Shown piece after piece: positions 17,702 through 27,431 of a DNA stretch of 64,000 nt; the stretch's first letter is position 1; every line of letters begins with the position of its first letter. The notes under the pieces were generated by a model. It searched no databases. It had not been told where the DNA came from and was given only the letters and a program-made list of their open reading frames with translations. The DNA is from Sulfitobacter pontiacus. Its GTDB lineage: Bacteria > Pseudomonadota > Alphaproteobacteria > Rhodobacterales > Rhodobacteraceae. Location: the NCBI RefSeq assembly GCF_040790665.1, contig NZ_CP160849.1:992001-1056000 (forward strand), in the 5' to 3' direction. Made by a program: the position numbers and the translations under genes.

Positions 17702-18277
17702 ATGCAAGACAGGACAGATCCCAACGTTGCGGCCAGCGCACCAGTGGATATTGACGCCCCCAAGGGGGCGATCCCGGAGGCCGGGCTGCTAGGGCGCGGC
17801 ATCGACCGGATCGGCATCCTTTTTGCCTTTGCGATCCTCGCCTCTGCCGCGATCCTCGGGATCGAGGTGGTCTTGCGCTATGTCTTTGACGCCCCGACGA
17901 TCTGGGCGCATGAGACGGTGATCTTTCTGAACGCCACCGCTTTTGTCTATGGGGGGCTCTATGTTGTATCGCGGGATGCGCATATCCGTGTGGTCCTGAT
18001 CTATGACTACCTGTCAGCCCCGTGGCGGCGCATTTTCAATGTGGTGATTTCGCTGGTCTGCCTCGTGGCGACGGCCTTCTTCGGCTGGGCCGCATGGCAA
18101 AGCCTTGTGCGTGCGGTCTGGACGCCAACCGGTGCGATCCGGCTGGAAAGCAGCGGCAGCGCATGGGATCCACCCACGCCGGGGATGCTTAAAATCTTTC
18201 TCTTTACAATTCTCGTGGTCATGGCCGTGCAGTTCGCTGTGCTTGCTTGGAACTACATGACAAAACAGGACCGGTGA
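17702..18277 (+). CDS. dctQ: TRAP transporter small permease subunit, DctQ family
   Basis: 191 residues with four predicted membrane segments (starting near residues 38, 75, 118 and 165). The motif FLNATAFVYGGLYVVSRDAHIRVVLIYD, cut here for description only by its ends FLNATA and RDAHIRV, is characteristic of DctQ. I chose ATG 17702 over GTG 17681 because GGGAGGGG lies just before it. The stop overlaps the dctM start (TGATG). Confidence 0.9.
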   Translation: MQDRTDPNVAASAPVDIDAPKGAIPEAGLLGRGIDRIGILFAFAILASAAILGIEVVLRYVFDAPTIWAHETVIFLNATAFVYGGLYVVSRDAHIRVVLIYDYLSAPWRRIFNVVISLVCLVATAFFGWAAWQSLVRAVWTPTGAIRLESSGSAWDPPTPGMLKIFLFTILVVMAVQFAVLAWNYMTKQDR

Positions 18278-19602
18278 TGGACCTTCTCGCAGCGCTGTTC
18301 GACTTTAAGGCCATGGGGATCGAAGTGGCGACAGGGGCGATGTTCGTCACCTTGTTCCTGCTGCTGATCACCGGCATGCCACTGGCTTTCGTGACCCTGC
18401 TCGTGGCGCTGATTTTTGCGCTTGGCTGGTTCGGGCCGATGGCCGTGCCGTTGATCACCAGCCGCATCTTCAGCTTCGTCAATTCCTTCGTCTTCGTGTC
18501 CGTACCGATGTTCGTGTTGATGGCCGCGATCCTGGATCGGTCGGGCATTGCACGTGATCTGTTCGACGCCATGCGCGTCGTCGGTGGCCGCCTGAGGGGC
18601 GGCATTGCGATCCAAACCTTGCTGGTCGCCGTGGTACTGGCCGCGATGTCCGGCATCATCGGCGGAGAGGTAGTACTGCTGGGTCTGCTGGCACTGCCCC
18701 AGATGTTGCGGCTTGGCTATGACCGGCGTCTGGCCATCGGCGTATGCTGCGCGGGCGGGGCCTTGGGGACAATGGTGCCCCCGTCCATCGTCTTGATCAT
18801 CTATGGTCTGACGGCGTCCGTCTCTATCGGGGATCTGTTCACCGCGTCCTTCCTGCCCGGTCTGATGCTGGCAAGCTTCTATATCATCTACGTGCTGGTG
18901 CGGGCCTACATGAACCCCGACATCGCCCCGATCCCGGAACCGGACGAGACCTCGACAGCCGAGAAGATGCGTCTGCTCAAAGGGTTGATCTTGCCAATCA
19001 TGGTGGTGATCTTTGTGCTGGGGTCGATCTATGGCGGCATTGCCTCGGTCACCGAAGCCTCTGCCATCGGGGTGATCGGCGTGACCCTGTCCACGATGAT
19101 CCGCGGCGAATTCACCACAGAGCTGATGGTGGGCGCGGCCAAGCGGACCCTCGCGACCGTCGGGATGATCGTCTGGATCGGGATCGGCGCCTCGGCACTG
19201 GTCGGGGTCTTTAACCTGATGGGCGGCATCACCTTTGTCTCTAACCTGATCACCGGCGTGTCCGACAATCCAACCGTGATTGTCTTGTTCATGATGGCGA
19301 TCCTCTTTGTCCTTGGGATGTTTCTGGACTGGGTAGGGATTGCGCTGCTGACCATGCCGATCTTTGTCCCGATCATTCGCGATCTTGGTCTTGATCCTGT
19401 GTGGTTCGGTGTGGTCTTCGCCATGAACATGCAGGTCAGCTTCCTGTCGCCGCCCTTTGGTCCCGCCGCCTTCTATCTCAAGTCGGTGACACCACCCGAT
19501 ATCTCTTTGGGAGAGATCTTCCGTTCTCTCCTGCCCTTCATTGCCCTTCAAATCCTCGCGCTTGCTATTCTCATTGCCTTCCCTGGCGTGACCGGCCGCT
19601 GA
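18277..19602 (+). CDS. dctM: TRAP transporter large permease subunit, DctM family
   Basis: 441 residues, almost entirely hydrophobic helices, as expected for the 12-segment DctM channel that drives Na+-coupled uptake. Recognisable blocks are the early [17 protein letters not shown], the [17 protein letters not shown] segment near residue 165 and the C-terminal [16 protein letters not shown]. The start ATG 18277 overlaps the dctQ stop; an in-frame start at 18247 lies inside dctQ and is less likely. The dehydratase gene follows after 10 bases. Confidence 0.92.
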   Translation: MDLLAALFDFKAMGIEVATGAMFVTLFLLLITGMPLAFVTLLVALIFALGWFGPMAVPLITSRIFSFVNSFVFVSVPMFVLMAAILDRSGIARDLFDAMRVVGGRLRGGIAIQTLLVAVVLAAMSGIIGGEVVLLGLLALPQMLRLGYDRRLAIGVCCAGGALGTMVPPSIVLIIYGLTASVSIGDLFTASFLPGLMLASFYIIYVLVRAYMNPDIAPIPEPDETSTAEKMRLLKGLILPIMVVIFVLGSIYGGIASVTEASAIGVIGVTLSTMIRGEFTTELMVGAAKRTLATVGMIVWIGIGASALVGVFNLMGGITFVSNLITGVSDNPTVIVLFMMAILFVLGMFLDWVGIALLTMPIFVPIIRDLGLDPVWFGVVFAMNMQVSFLSPPFGPAAFYLKSVTPPDISLGEIFRSLLPFIALQILALAILIAFPGVTGR

Positions 19603-19612
19603 AAGACGAATT

Positions 19613-21397
19613 ATGACCGACACCAAATCTCTGCGCTCCCGTAAGTGGTTCGACAATCTCGACGATCCGGAGATGACCGCGCTCTATATTGAACGCTACC
19701 TGAACTACGGGCTCACGCTTGAAGAACTGCGGTCAGGCAAGCCGGTGATCGGGATCGCGCAGACGGGCAGCGACCTGAGCCCTTGCAACCGCCACCATAT
19801 CGAGCTGGCCAAACGGACCCGCGACGGGGTCATCGCCGCCGGAGGCATCCCGATGGAGATTCCGGTGCATCCTATCCAGGAAACCGGCAAGCGTCCGACC
19901 GCGATGCTGGACCGTAACCTCGCCTATCTTAGCCTCGTCGAAAGCCTGTATGGCTATCCGATCGACGGCGTCGTGCTGACCATTGGCTGTGACAAAACCA
20001 CGCCGGCGCTGCTGATGGCAGCGGCGACGGTGGGCATGCCCGCCCTGGCCTTCTCTGTCGGGCCGATGCTGAACGGCTGGCACCGGGGCGAACGCGCAGG
20101 ATCGGGGTCGGTGATCTGGCAGGCGCGGCAAGAGCTGGCGGCCGGCACAATTGACGCCGAAGAATTCCTCGAGATCGCGGCCTCTTCCGCCCCCTCGGTC
20201 GGGTTCTGCAACACGATGGGCACCGCGTCGACGATGAACTCCCTGTCAGAGGCTTTGGGCATGCAGCTGCCCGGCGTTGCCTCTATCCCCGCACCTTACC
20301 GCGAACGCGGGCAAGCGGCCTATCATACGGGAAAACGGATCGTTGATATGGTCCATGCAGACCTGCGCCCGGCCCAGATCATGACCCGCGAAGCCTTCGA
20401 GAATGCCATCGTCGTCAACTCCGCACTAGGCGGTTCAACAAATGCGCCGATCCACCTCAATGCCATCGCCGCGCATCTTGGCATCGCGCTGAGCAACGGA
20501 GACTGGGAGGAATTCGGCCACGCCGTGCCCCTCCTCGTCAATATGCAGCCGGTCGGCACCTATCTGGGCGAGGACTTCCACCGCGCGGGGGGCACAGCCG
20601 CTGTGATCGGTGAATTGTTGCGGGCCGGGCTTTTACCACATCCCGATGCGCTGACTGTGACCGGTCAAACGATCGCCGAACTCTACACCGACACGCCGAT
20701 CCTTGATGAGGATGTGATCCGCCGCGCGGCGTCACCGTTAAAACCCAATGCGGGTTTCCTGAACATGCGCGGCAACCTGTTCGACAGCGCCTTGATGAAA
20801 ACCTCTGCCATCGACGCGGGCTTTCGGGCGCGCTATTTCTCGAACGCACAAGAGGCTTTTGAAGGCCGTGTCGCGGTATTCGACGGACCAGAAGACTTTC
20901 ACGCCCGCATCGATGACCCCGCGTTGGGGCTGACCGATGACAGTGTTCTGGTGATGCGTGGCGCAGGGCCCAAGGGCTATCCCGGCGGGGCCGAGGTGGT
21001 GAACATGCGCCCGCCAAGCTATCTGATCAAACAGGGCGTCCGCGCCCTGCCATGTATCGGCGACGGGCGGCAGTCGGGCACCTCTGGCTCGGCGTCGATC
21101 CTGAATGCGTCGCCCGAAGCTGCGGATGGGGGCGGGCTTGCGCTGTTGCAAGACGGCGATCCGATCCGGATCGACCTGAAACAGCGCCGCGTTGATGTGC
21201 TGCTGGATGAAACCGAGCTTGCCGCGCGCCGCGCGGCCCTTGACGCTGCGGGGGGCTATGCGCAGCCAGAAAGCCAATCCCCCTGGCAAGAGATCTTCCG
21301 CGAGAAGGTACGCCCCTTCTCCGAAGGTATGGTCTTTGAAGGTGCTACCGAATACCGCGACATCACCAGCCGCGGCCTGCCGCGCAACAACCACTAA
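19613..21397 (+). CDS. Sugar-acid dehydratase of the IlvD/Edd family, xylonate dehydratase-like
   Basis: 594 residues. Closely follows Caulobacter XylD in pattern, from RSRKWFDN and [13 protein letters not shown] at the start to SRGLPRNNH at the end. Cys58 (SPCNR), Cys126 (IGCDKTTP) and Cys199 ([10 protein letters not shown]) are the probable Fe-S ligands. The enzyme would dehydrate an aldonic acid such as D-xylonate, D-gluconate or a relative to its 2-keto-3-deoxy form. The KDG kinase just downstream favours a hexonate substrate. It is distinct from the biosynthetic IlvD at 47059. Confidence 0.85.
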   Translation: MTDTKSLRSRKWFDNLDDPEMTALYIERYLNYGLTLEELRSGKPVIGIAQTGSDLSPCNRHHIELAKRTRDGVIAAGGIPMEIPVHPIQETGKRPTAMLDRNLAYLSLVESLYGYPIDGVVLTIGCDKTTPALLMAAATVGMPALAFSVGPMLNGWHRGERAGSGSVIWQARQELAAGTIDAEEFLEIAASSAPSVGFCNTMGTASTMNSLSEALGMQLPGVASIPAPYRERGQAAYHTGKRIVDMVHADLRPAQIMTREAFENAIVVNSALGGSTNAPIHLNAIAAHLGIALSNGDWEEFGHAVPLLVNMQPVGTYLGEDFHRAGGTAAVIGELLRAGLLPHPDALTVTGQTIAELYTDTPILDEDVIRRAASPLKPNAGFLNMRGNLFDSALMKTSAIDAGFRARYFSNAQEAFEGRVAVFDGPEDFHARIDDPALGLTDDSVLVMRGAGPKGYPGGAEVVNMRPPSYLIKQGVRALPCIGDGRQSGTSGSASILNASPEAADGGGLALLQDGDPIRIDLKQRRVDVLLDETELAARRAALDAAGGYAQPESQSPWQEIFREKVRPFSEGMVFEGATEYRDITSRGLPRNNH

Positions 21398-21400
21398 CCC

Positions 21401-22306
21401 ATGCGCGACTTCGATATTATCTGCATCGGCGAACCGCTGGTCGAGTTCAACCAGATCAACGGGACGCAGTGGCACCAGGGATTCGGTGGTGACGTGTCAA
21501 ACGTCGCCATTGGCGCTGCCCGCCTCGGCGCGCGCAGCGCCATCGCAACGCGCTTGGGCGACGATGGTTTCGGGCAAGAGCTTCGCAAACTCTGGAGCCG
21601 CGAGGGCGTCGATGCCTCCTGCGTTGCGACGGATGCATCGGCCCCGACGGGGCTCTACTTCGTGCGCCACGGGTCAGATGGGCACCGGTTCGAATATCGT
21701 CGCGCGGGATCTGCTGCCAGCAGAATGACCGCAGACAGCTTGCCTGTTGAGGCCATAGCGCGCGCCCGGTTCACCCATCTGTCGGGCATCACTCTGGCGA
21801 TCAGTGCCAGCGCGCGCGATGCCGGTCTGGACGCGATGCGTATCGCACGGGCGGCCGGACGGCAGGTATCTTTCGATCCGAACTTGCGGCTGGCGCTCTG
21901 GCCCCTTGAGAAAGCCCGTTCCGTGATTACCCAAGCGCTCGGGCTGGCGGATATCGCGCTGCCTGGTCTGGATGACGCGCGCCAGATTACGGGTCTGGAC
22001 ACCCCCGAAGACATCGTGCGGGCATTTCATAAAATGGGGCCGGACATAGTCGCCCTGACCCTCGGAGAGGACGGCGCACTTCTGGGGCACGCCGGGACGA
22101 TAACGCATATCCCCGGCGTTCGGGTCACAGCCGTCGACGCCACAGGTGCCGGAGACTGTTTCGACGGGGCTTTCCTGACCCGCCTGTCAAAAGGTGACAC
22201 CCCCGAAGCCGCATGCCACTACGCCGTCGCGGCCTCTGCGCTGTCTGTCCAGGGCTACGGCGCCGTCGCCCCGCTGCCCGCAGTTGCCGACATGGCGGCG
22301 GGTTAA
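21401..22306 (+). CDS. kdgK: PfkB family sugar kinase, probable 2-keto-3-deoxygluconate kinase
   Basis: 301 residues with both PfkB signatures: the GGDVSNVAIGAARLG motif (29-43) and AVDATGAGDCFDGAF (244-258), with catalytic Asp252. Only 3 bases separate it from the dehydratase, so it most likely phosphorylates that enzyme's 2-keto-3-deoxy acid product to KDPG for the Entner-Doudoroff aldolase encoded elsewhere. Ribokinase-type substrates cannot be excluded from sequence alone. Confidence 0.85.
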   Translation: MRDFDIICIGEPLVEFNQINGTQWHQGFGGDVSNVAIGAARLGARSAIATRLGDDGFGQELRKLWSREGVDASCVATDASAPTGLYFVRHGSDGHRFEYRRAGSAASRMTADSLPVEAIARARFTHLSGITLAISASARDAGLDAMRIARAAGRQVSFDPNLRLALWPLEKARSVITQALGLADIALPGLDDARQITGLDTPEDIVRAFHKMGPDIVALTLGEDGALLGHAGTITHIPGVRVTAVDATGAGDCFDGAFLTRLSKGDTPEAACHYAVAASALSVQGYGAVAPLPAVADMAAG

Positions 22307-22311
22307 GCAAA

Positions 22312-22339
22312 CGCCTGCGCGACGGGGGCCGCGCCCCCT
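22312..22339. repeat. GC-rich hairpin element, copy 2
   Basis: A 28-base copy of the element at 15421-15448 with one mismatch (A to C in the loop). The GGGGGC/GCCCCC hairpin (22324-22338) is intact, while the first hairpin is degenerate. It begins 5 bases after the kdgK stop codon. Confidence 0.6.
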
Positions 22340-22399
22340 CTGGACACTCCGTAATGCTTGACCCTAGGGTACGCCGAAACAGCACCAAGGATCATGCCC

Positions 22400-23176
22400 A
22401 TGCCAGCCCCCTTCAACGCGTTCAAACAGGCTTTGAAACAAGGCGATACCGTCTTTGGCTGCTGGTTGGGTCTTGCGGACACCTATAGCGCCGAACTGAT
22501 GGGGACAGCGGGTTTTGACTGGCTGGTCATTGACGGGGAACACGCGCCGAACGACCTGCGCTCTATCATGGCGCAGCTTCAGGTCCTTGAAGCCTCTGAC
22601 AGCCACCCCGTTGTGCGCGTCCCCGTGGGTGAGACTTATCTGATCAAACAGATGCTGGATGCGGGGGCGCAGACCCTGCTGGTGCCTATGGTGGATAACG
22701 CCGATCAGGCCCGCCAGCTGGTGCGCGATGTCACCTATCCGCCTCACGGCGACCGCGGCGTCGGCTATGCGCTGACCCGTGCCGCGCGTTTCTCGCAGAT
22801 CGCGGATTACGGCACCACGGCGGATGATGAGATCTGCCTGCTGGTGCAGGTCGAAAGCGTGAAGGGCCTTGAGAACCTGAATGCGATCCTCGCGGTCGAC
22901 GGGATCGACGGCGTGTTCATCGGCCCTGCGGATCTGGCGGCTGATATGGGGTACATGGGCAATGCGCTCCACCCCGATGTACAAGACGCGATCATGACCG
23001 CGCTGCACAAGATACACGCGGCGGGCAAGGCACCGGGCATCTTGTCGACCCACGACGACATGACCCGCGACGCGCTTGAGGCCGGGGCGCAGTTTGTTGC
23101 GGTCGGGGCGGATGTTCTGCTGCTCAGCCACGCGGCGCAAGCGCTTGCGGGCAAATGGCGTGACACACTGACATGA
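22400..23176 (+). CDS. HpcH/HpaI family class II pyruvate aldolase
   Basis: 258 residues resembling 4-hydroxy-2-oxoheptanedioate and 2-dehydro-3-deoxyglucarate aldolases. General-base His48 is in DGEHAPND, pyruvate-binding Arg73 in VRVPVG, the metal Glu in QVESVKG, and GPADLAADMG follows. These enzymes cleave 2-keto-3-deoxy acids to pyruvate and an aldehyde. I prefer ATG 22400, with AAGGA 8 bases upstream, over ATG 22394. The gene overlaps the MFS transporter by 4 bases and likely belongs to the sugar-acid module. Confidence 0.85.
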   Translation: MPAPFNAFKQALKQGDTVFGCWLGLADTYSAELMGTAGFDWLVIDGEHAPNDLRSIMAQLQVLEASDSHPVVRVPVGETYLIKQMLDAGAQTLLVPMVDNADQARQLVRDVTYPPHGDRGVGYALTRAARFSQIADYGTTADDEICLLVQVESVKGLENLNAILAVDGIDGVFIGPADLAADMGYMGNALHPDVQDAIMTALHKIHAAGKAPGILSTHDDMTRDALEAGAQFVAVGADVLLLSHAAQALAGKWRDTLT

Positions 23177-24348
23177 CACGCGGGGTAGCTTTGTTGGGGC
23201 TGGGCTATGTGCTCAGCCAGTTTTTCCGTGCCTTTCTGGCCGTGCTCAGCCCATCACTGCGCGTTGATCTGGGGGCCACGCCCGAAGACCTCGCCTTTGC
23301 GTCGGGGCTTTGGTTCTTCTCCTTTGCGGCGATGCAACTGCCTGTGGGATGGGCGCTGGATACAGTCGGGCCGCGGCGCACGGCGGCCAGCTTGCTGCTG
23401 GTGGGCGGAGGCGGCGGGGCGGCTTTGTTCGCGGTGGCGACGCAGCCGCTGCACATCAATCTGGCGATGGTTCTGATCGGGATCGGCTGTGCGCCTGTGC
23501 TGATGGGAGCCTACTATATCTTTGCGCGTGAATTCGCACCAAGCCGCTTTGTCGTGCTCGCCTCCGTCATGGTGGGCATCGGCACGCTTGGCAATCTCGT
23601 CGCATCCTATCCGATGGCGATTGCGGCGGAAACGATCGGCTGGCGCGCGTCGCTTTGGGGGCTTTGCGCCATCACCACGCTCACGGCGGTTGGCATCTGG
23701 AGCGTCGTGCGCGACCCCGCCACCCCCGAAGGGGAGCAACGCGGCAGCCTTCTTGGCGTGTTCAAGATCAAGGCGCTGTGGTTCATCTTTCCCATCATGA
23801 GCGTCAGCTACGCCCAGGTCGGCGCGTTGCGCGGGCTCTGGATCGGGCCCTATTTCGAGGATGTCTTTGCCGCGAACGCTCACCAGATCGGCTGGGCGAC
23901 CCTATTGATGGGGATCGCGATGGTGGCAGGCAGCCTTGCCTATGGCCCGCTGGACCGCGTGATCGGCAGCACGAAATGGGTGATTGTCGGGGGCACGGCG
24001 CTGAACCTCGCGGCCTTGGTGGCGCTTATGCTTTTCCCCGACAGCGGCATCATTCTTGCCACGGCGCTGATGGCCGCTGTCGGTTTCTTTGGCGCGACCT
24101 ATGCGGTGATCATCGCCCACGGCCGCAGCTTTATGCCGCCGCAGCTGGTCGGGCGGGGCATGACCCTGTTGAACCTGTGCAGCATTGGGGGCGTTGGCGT
24201 GGCGCAGTTCCTGTCGGGCCGCGTCTATGCGGCCAGCCAGCCTGCCGTCACCGCGCAGGCCCCCTATGTGATGATTTTCACCCTGTTTGCCGCGCTCATG
24301 GCAGCGGGTCTGTTCGTCTACCTGTTTTCCCGCGATGCAGGCGAATAG
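23173..24348 (+). CDS. MFS transporter
   Basis: 391 residues with about twelve membrane segments and a cytoplasmic loop near the middle (DPATPEGEQRGSLLG, about 180-195). The loop between helices 2 and 3 reads GWALDTVGPRRTAA, the degenerate 'G-x-x-x-D-x-x-G-x-R-R' signature of the superfamily. The start overlaps the aldolase stop (ATGA), so it may export or import a compound of the same pathway, but the substrate cannot be read from sequence. Confidence 0.85.
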   Translation: MTRGVALLGLGYVLSQFFRAFLAVLSPSLRVDLGATPEDLAFASGLWFFSFAAMQLPVGWALDTVGPRRTAASLLLVGGGGGAALFAVATQPLHINLAMVLIGIGCAPVLMGAYYIFAREFAPSRFVVLASVMVGIGTLGNLVASYPMAIAAETIGWRASLWGLCAITTLTAVGIWSVVRDPATPEGEQRGSLLGVFKIKALWFIFPIMSVSYAQVGALRGLWIGPYFEDVFAANAHQIGWATLLMGIAMVAGSLAYGPLDRVIGSTKWVIVGGTALNLAALVALMLFPDSGIILATALMAAVGFFGATYAVIIAHGRSFMPPQLVGRGMTLLNLCSIGGVGVAQFLSGRVYAASQPAVTAQAPYVMIFTLFAALMAAGLFVYLFSRDAGE

Positions 24349-24366
24349 GCCGCGCCCCCTTCCCCC

Positions 24367-24394
24367 GCGGGCCCAAGCGGTATAAGAGGCCCGC
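24367..24394 (+). other. Hairpin between the MFS gene and asd
   Basis: GCGGGCC (24367-24373) and GGCCCGC (24388-24394) form a 7-bp stem with a 14-base loop, 31 bases before the asd start. It may terminate the upstream operon or structure the asd leader; no T-run follows. Confidence 0.4.
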
Positions 24395-24424
24395 ACCATC
24401 ACATTTTAGTATTGGAGTTTTAAG

Positions 24425-25447
24425 ATGGGTTATCGCGTCGTCATCGCGGGTGCCACAGGCAATGTGGGCCGTGAAATGCTGAACATTCTGGCCGAGCGCC
24501 ACTTCCCTGTAGACGAAATCGTGGCACTTGCCTCGCGCAAGTCTATGGGATCCGAAGTCAGCTTTGGCGACAAGACGCTCAAGACGAAAGACTTGGATAC
24601 GTTCGACTTCACAGGCTGGGATATGGCGCTGTTCGCCGTCGGTTCGGAAGCGACCAAAAAATACGCGCCCAAGGCCGCCAAGGCCGGTTGCGTGGTCATC
24701 GATAACTCGTCGCTGTACCGCTACGATCCGGATATCCCGCTGATCGTGCCAGAGGTGAACGCCGACGCGATCCACGATTATTCCAAGAAAAACATCATCG
24801 CGAACCCGAATTGCTCGACCGCGCAGATGGTTGTCGCGCTCAAGCCGCTGCACGACCGCGCCACGATCAAACGTGTTGTCGTGTCGACCTACCAGTCGGT
24901 GTCCGGTTCGGGCAAAGACGGCATGGACGAACTGTGGGACCAGACCAAATCGATCTACAACCCCACCGACGACAAGCCCGCGAAGAAGTTCACCAAACAG
25001 ATCGCCTTTAACGTGATCCCGCATATCGACGTCTTCATGGACAGCGGCGACACGAAAGAAGAGTGGAAGATGATGGTAGAGACGAAGAAAATCGTCGATC
25101 CCAAAATCAAGGTCACAGCGACCTGTGTCCGCGTTCCGGTCTTCGTGGGCCACGCCGAATCGATCAACATCGAGTTCGAAGAGCATCTGGACGAGAACGA
25201 GGCCCGCGACATCCTGCGCGAAGCCCCCGGTATCATGGTGATCGATAAGCGCGAAGACGGTGGCTATGTCACCCCCGTTGAATGTGCGGGCGATTTCGCA
25301 ACCTTCATCAGCCGCATCCGTCAGGACAGCACGATCGACAACGGTCTGAACCTGTGGTGTGTCAGCGACAACCTGCGCAAGGGTGCCGCATTGAACGCCG
25401 TGCAGATCGCGGAACTGCTGGGCCGCGAAGTGTTGAAAAAAGGCTAA
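24425..25447 (+). CDS. asd: Aspartate-semialdehyde dehydrogenase
   Basis: 340 residues. Asd reduces aspartyl phosphate to aspartate semialdehyde in the lysine, threonine, methionine and diaminopimelate pathway. NADP-binding GATGNVGREM is at 9-18, catalytic Cys130 in ANPNCSTAQM, and the substrate region VSTYQSVSGSGKDGMDE follows. A GGAG site precedes the ATG. A terminator immediately after shows that it ends its transcript. Confidence 0.96.
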   Translation: MGYRVVIAGATGNVGREMLNILAERHFPVDEIVALASRKSMGSEVSFGDKTLKTKDLDTFDFTGWDMALFAVGSEATKKYAPKAAKAGCVVIDNSSLYRYDPDIPLIVPEVNADAIHDYSKKNIIANPNCSTAQMVVALKPLHDRATIKRVVVSTYQSVSGSGKDGMDELWDQTKSIYNPTDDKPAKKFTKQIAFNVIPHIDVFMDSGDTKEEWKMMVETKKIVDPKIKVTATCVRVPVFVGHAESINIEFEEHLDENEARDILREAPGIMVIDKREDGGYVTPVECAGDFATFISRIRQDSTIDNGLNLWCVSDNLRKGAALNAVQIAELLGREVLKKG

Positions 25448-25471
25448 GCGCCCCCTGATCTTTATGTCGGG

Positions 25472-25500
25472 AAAGGCCAGTGCGATGCGCTGGCCTTTTT
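25472..25500 (+). terminator. Rho-independent terminator of asd
   Basis: AAAGGCCAG (25472-25480) and CTGGCCTTT (25490-25498) make a 9-bp stem with a 9-base loop, ending in a run of five T (25496-25500). It lies 24 bases after the asd stop. Confidence 0.9.
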
Positions 25501-25546
25501 CATCTCCGGCATGTCCAGATCAACGCTGCCGCGGGCGCTTTGGCCA

Positions 25547-26146
25547 TCAGGCGGCGCTCTGTTTGTCTGACAGCGTGGCAAAGTCGAACCACAGCTCTTG
25601 TTGCCGGTATCCGCCCTTGATCAGATGCCCGCGTCGCAGCACCTCGGGAAAGTCATCGGCCCAGTCACGGTAGCGGTCATTGCTCACGACAACCGCCCCC
25701 ATCTCGCGCGCGGCGGTCAGGATGAAGGGATCGGCCGGCGATCCGCTTGGCACGACCATCACCTGATCCACCGGCAGCTTCAGCATCGCCGCCAGCGCCG
25801 CATCATCTTTGTAAGCGTTCGTCAGCAGATGCCCTGCGTTGGCATCAAAGACCACGCCTGTCTTGAAGCCAAGGTCTTTCAGAGTCCGCACCACGTCCTG
25901 CACGGGCGTGATCAGCGGCGTGCCGCCCCACCAGTACATGACGTTTGACCCGTCAATCACCACCGCCCCACGGGCACTGCGCCGGGATTGCCCCGCCAAC
26001 CAGACCCGCGCCTCGCGCAGGAGCAAGATGGCGCTGGCGATGGCACAAGGCCCCGCCAGCAAAACCAGATCCCCCCAAACCGGTTGGGAGGTCGCGATGA
26101 CCGTACCAATGATCGACACGGTCAGCAAAAGCGCAGGAACGATCAC
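25547..26146 (-). CDS. Membrane-anchored NYN/PIN-type ribonuclease
   Basis: 199 residues. Two hydrophobic segments (about 3-20 and 27-45) are followed by a nuclease-like domain: VVIDGSNVMYW with Asp65 and Asn68, VVFDANAGH with Asp101, PADPFIL with Asp139 and VVSNDRYRDW with Asp157. This acidic set matches NYN/Zc3h12a-type RNases, which cleave RNA with a metal ion. The only suitable start is GTG 26146, because an in-frame stop lies shortly upstream. It follows the carbonic anhydrase gene by 40 bases on the same strand. Confidence 0.75.
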   Translation of the reverse strand: MIVPALLLTVSIIGTVIATSQPVWGDLVLLAGPCAIASAILLLREARVWLAGQSRRSARGAVVIDGSNVMYWWGGTPLITPVQDVVRTLKDLGFKTGVVFDANAGHLLTNAYKDDAALAAMLKLPVDQVMVVPSGSPADPFILTAAREMGAVVVSNDRYRDWADDFPEVLRRGHLIKGGYRQQELWFDFATLSDKQSAA

Positions 26147-26186
26147 GCGCAGGTGCCGCCGGAACCGTCCCTGTCAGACCAGCCCA

Positions 26187-26837
26187 TTATACGGGCCGGA
26201 ACATCTCTTTATCGGCGCTATAGCACTCAAGCCCGCCCTCGCCGATGTTGTGCCACAGGCCATGCAACGTCAGCTCTCCCGCTTTGACCTGCTGCGCCAC
26301 AAAGGGGAACGTCATCAGGTTCTCAAGAGAGGTCATAACAGCGTGTTTCTCAAGCTGGCGCGCCTGCTCTTTCGGGTCTTCGATGTCCGAAACCGCATCG
26401 TATTTCGGGCGCAGGATATCCATCCACCGACCGACAAAGCTGTCTTTGGCATCCAGCGCTGGCGCGTTGCCTTTGCACATGTCCAGACAGCCCTGCACAC
26501 CGCCACAGCTGGAGTGACCGAGCACGATAACATGCGCGACTTTCAACGACTGAACCGCATATTCAACCGCGGCCGACGTCCCGTGCTGCTGCCCGTCAGG
26601 CTGGTAAGGTGGCACCAAGTTGGCGATATTACGGTGAATAAAGAATTCACCCTGATCCGCCCCAAAGATCGATGTTACATGCACCCGGCTATCGCAGCAC
26701 GAAATGATCATCGCACGAGGATGCTGCCCGTCGCTGGCCAAACGGCGGTACCATGCCTCGTTTTCAGCGTAACTGGTTGCTTTCCATCCGTGATACCGTT
26801 GAACCAGATAATTCGGGAGCGGTTTCGCGTTATCCAT
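26187..26837 (-). CDS. Beta-class carbonic anhydrase
   Basis: 216 residues. Zinc ligands Cys47 (SCCDSR), His108 and Cys111 (GHSSCGGV), with the Asp49-Arg51 dyad, define a beta carbonic anhydrase, which interconverts CO2 and bicarbonate in the cytoplasm. The frame is open to 27230, but ATG 26837 gives the conserved start and follows AAAGGCGAGA. Length is normal for the family. Confidence 0.95.
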   Translation of the reverse strand: MDNAKPLPNYLVQRYHGWKATSYAENEAWYRRLASDGQHPRAMIISCCDSRVHVTSIFGADQGEFFIHRNIANLVPPYQPDGQQHGTSAAVEYAVQSLKVAHVIVLGHSSCGGVQGCLDMCKGNAPALDAKDSFVGRWMDILRPKYDAVSDIEDPKEQARQLEKHAVMTSLENLMTFPFVAQQVKAGELTLHGLWHNIGEGGLECYSADKEMFRPV

Positions 26838-26986
26838 CTCTGTCTCGCCTTTACTAAATTTTAGCCAAAATACTCTGAATTCGCATCGTATTCGAGCGAA
26901 AACGCACACGGCCGTAAACGAATTGGACATCAATTGGCCGACATAGTGCAGATGCGCTGTGGGGGCGTAATGATGAGGTGACTCTA

Positions 26987-27364
26987 ATGTATGTATTGCA
27001 AATGCGGCCAGTCGAACAAGTCCGCGTAGATCAGGAACGTCTGGGTATCCTGTATGACCAACTGGGTGAATCAGGGGCCGAGGATGTCGTCTGTCGCGCG
27101 ATGGAGGAATTGGCCCTGCGCATGTCCCACTGCGACCGTCTGTATCAGGCATCCAACTGGCTTGAGCTGCGTAAAAACTGCCGGTCGCTGATTGCGATTG
27201 CCGAACAGGTCGGGCTGCAAAAGCTGGCAAACGTCGCGGGGGATGTGATCTGCGCGATTGACCAGAACAGTCACGTCGCGATCGGGGCGACGCTCACGCG
27301 GCTGATCCGCATCGGCGAACGGTCGCTGACCGCGATCTGGGACACACAGGATGTGACCCTTTGA
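26987..27364 (+). CDS. Hypothetical helical protein
   Basis: 125 residues, with no signal peptide, apparently all alpha-helical, with a repeated amphipathic pattern (LALRMSHCDRLYQ, LRKNCRSLIAIAEQVGLQKLANVAGDV). The helix-bundle pattern faintly recalls histidine phosphotransfer domains, but the phosphorylated-His motif is absent and I make no functional call. ATG 26987 is preceded by GAGG at 8 bases. It sits 67 bases upstream of the M17 aminopeptidase. Confidence 0.65.
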   Translation: MYVLQMRPVEQVRVDQERLGILYDQLGESGAEDVVCRAMEELALRMSHCDRLYQASNWLELRKNCRSLIAIAEQVGLQKLANVAGDVICAIDQNSHVAIGATLTRLIRIGERSLTAIWDTQDVTL

Positions 27365-27431
27365 CGGGCTTGCAGCGCCACAGGATACGTCTAGGCTGCG
27401 CGCGACTATCACGCACGAAAGGCCCAGCCCT

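Noticed and set aside
18253-19656. A 467-codon minus-strand frame opposite dctM
   Set aside because: Its product is almost only His, Gln, Asp and Arg, the antisense image of hydrophobic codons of dctM.
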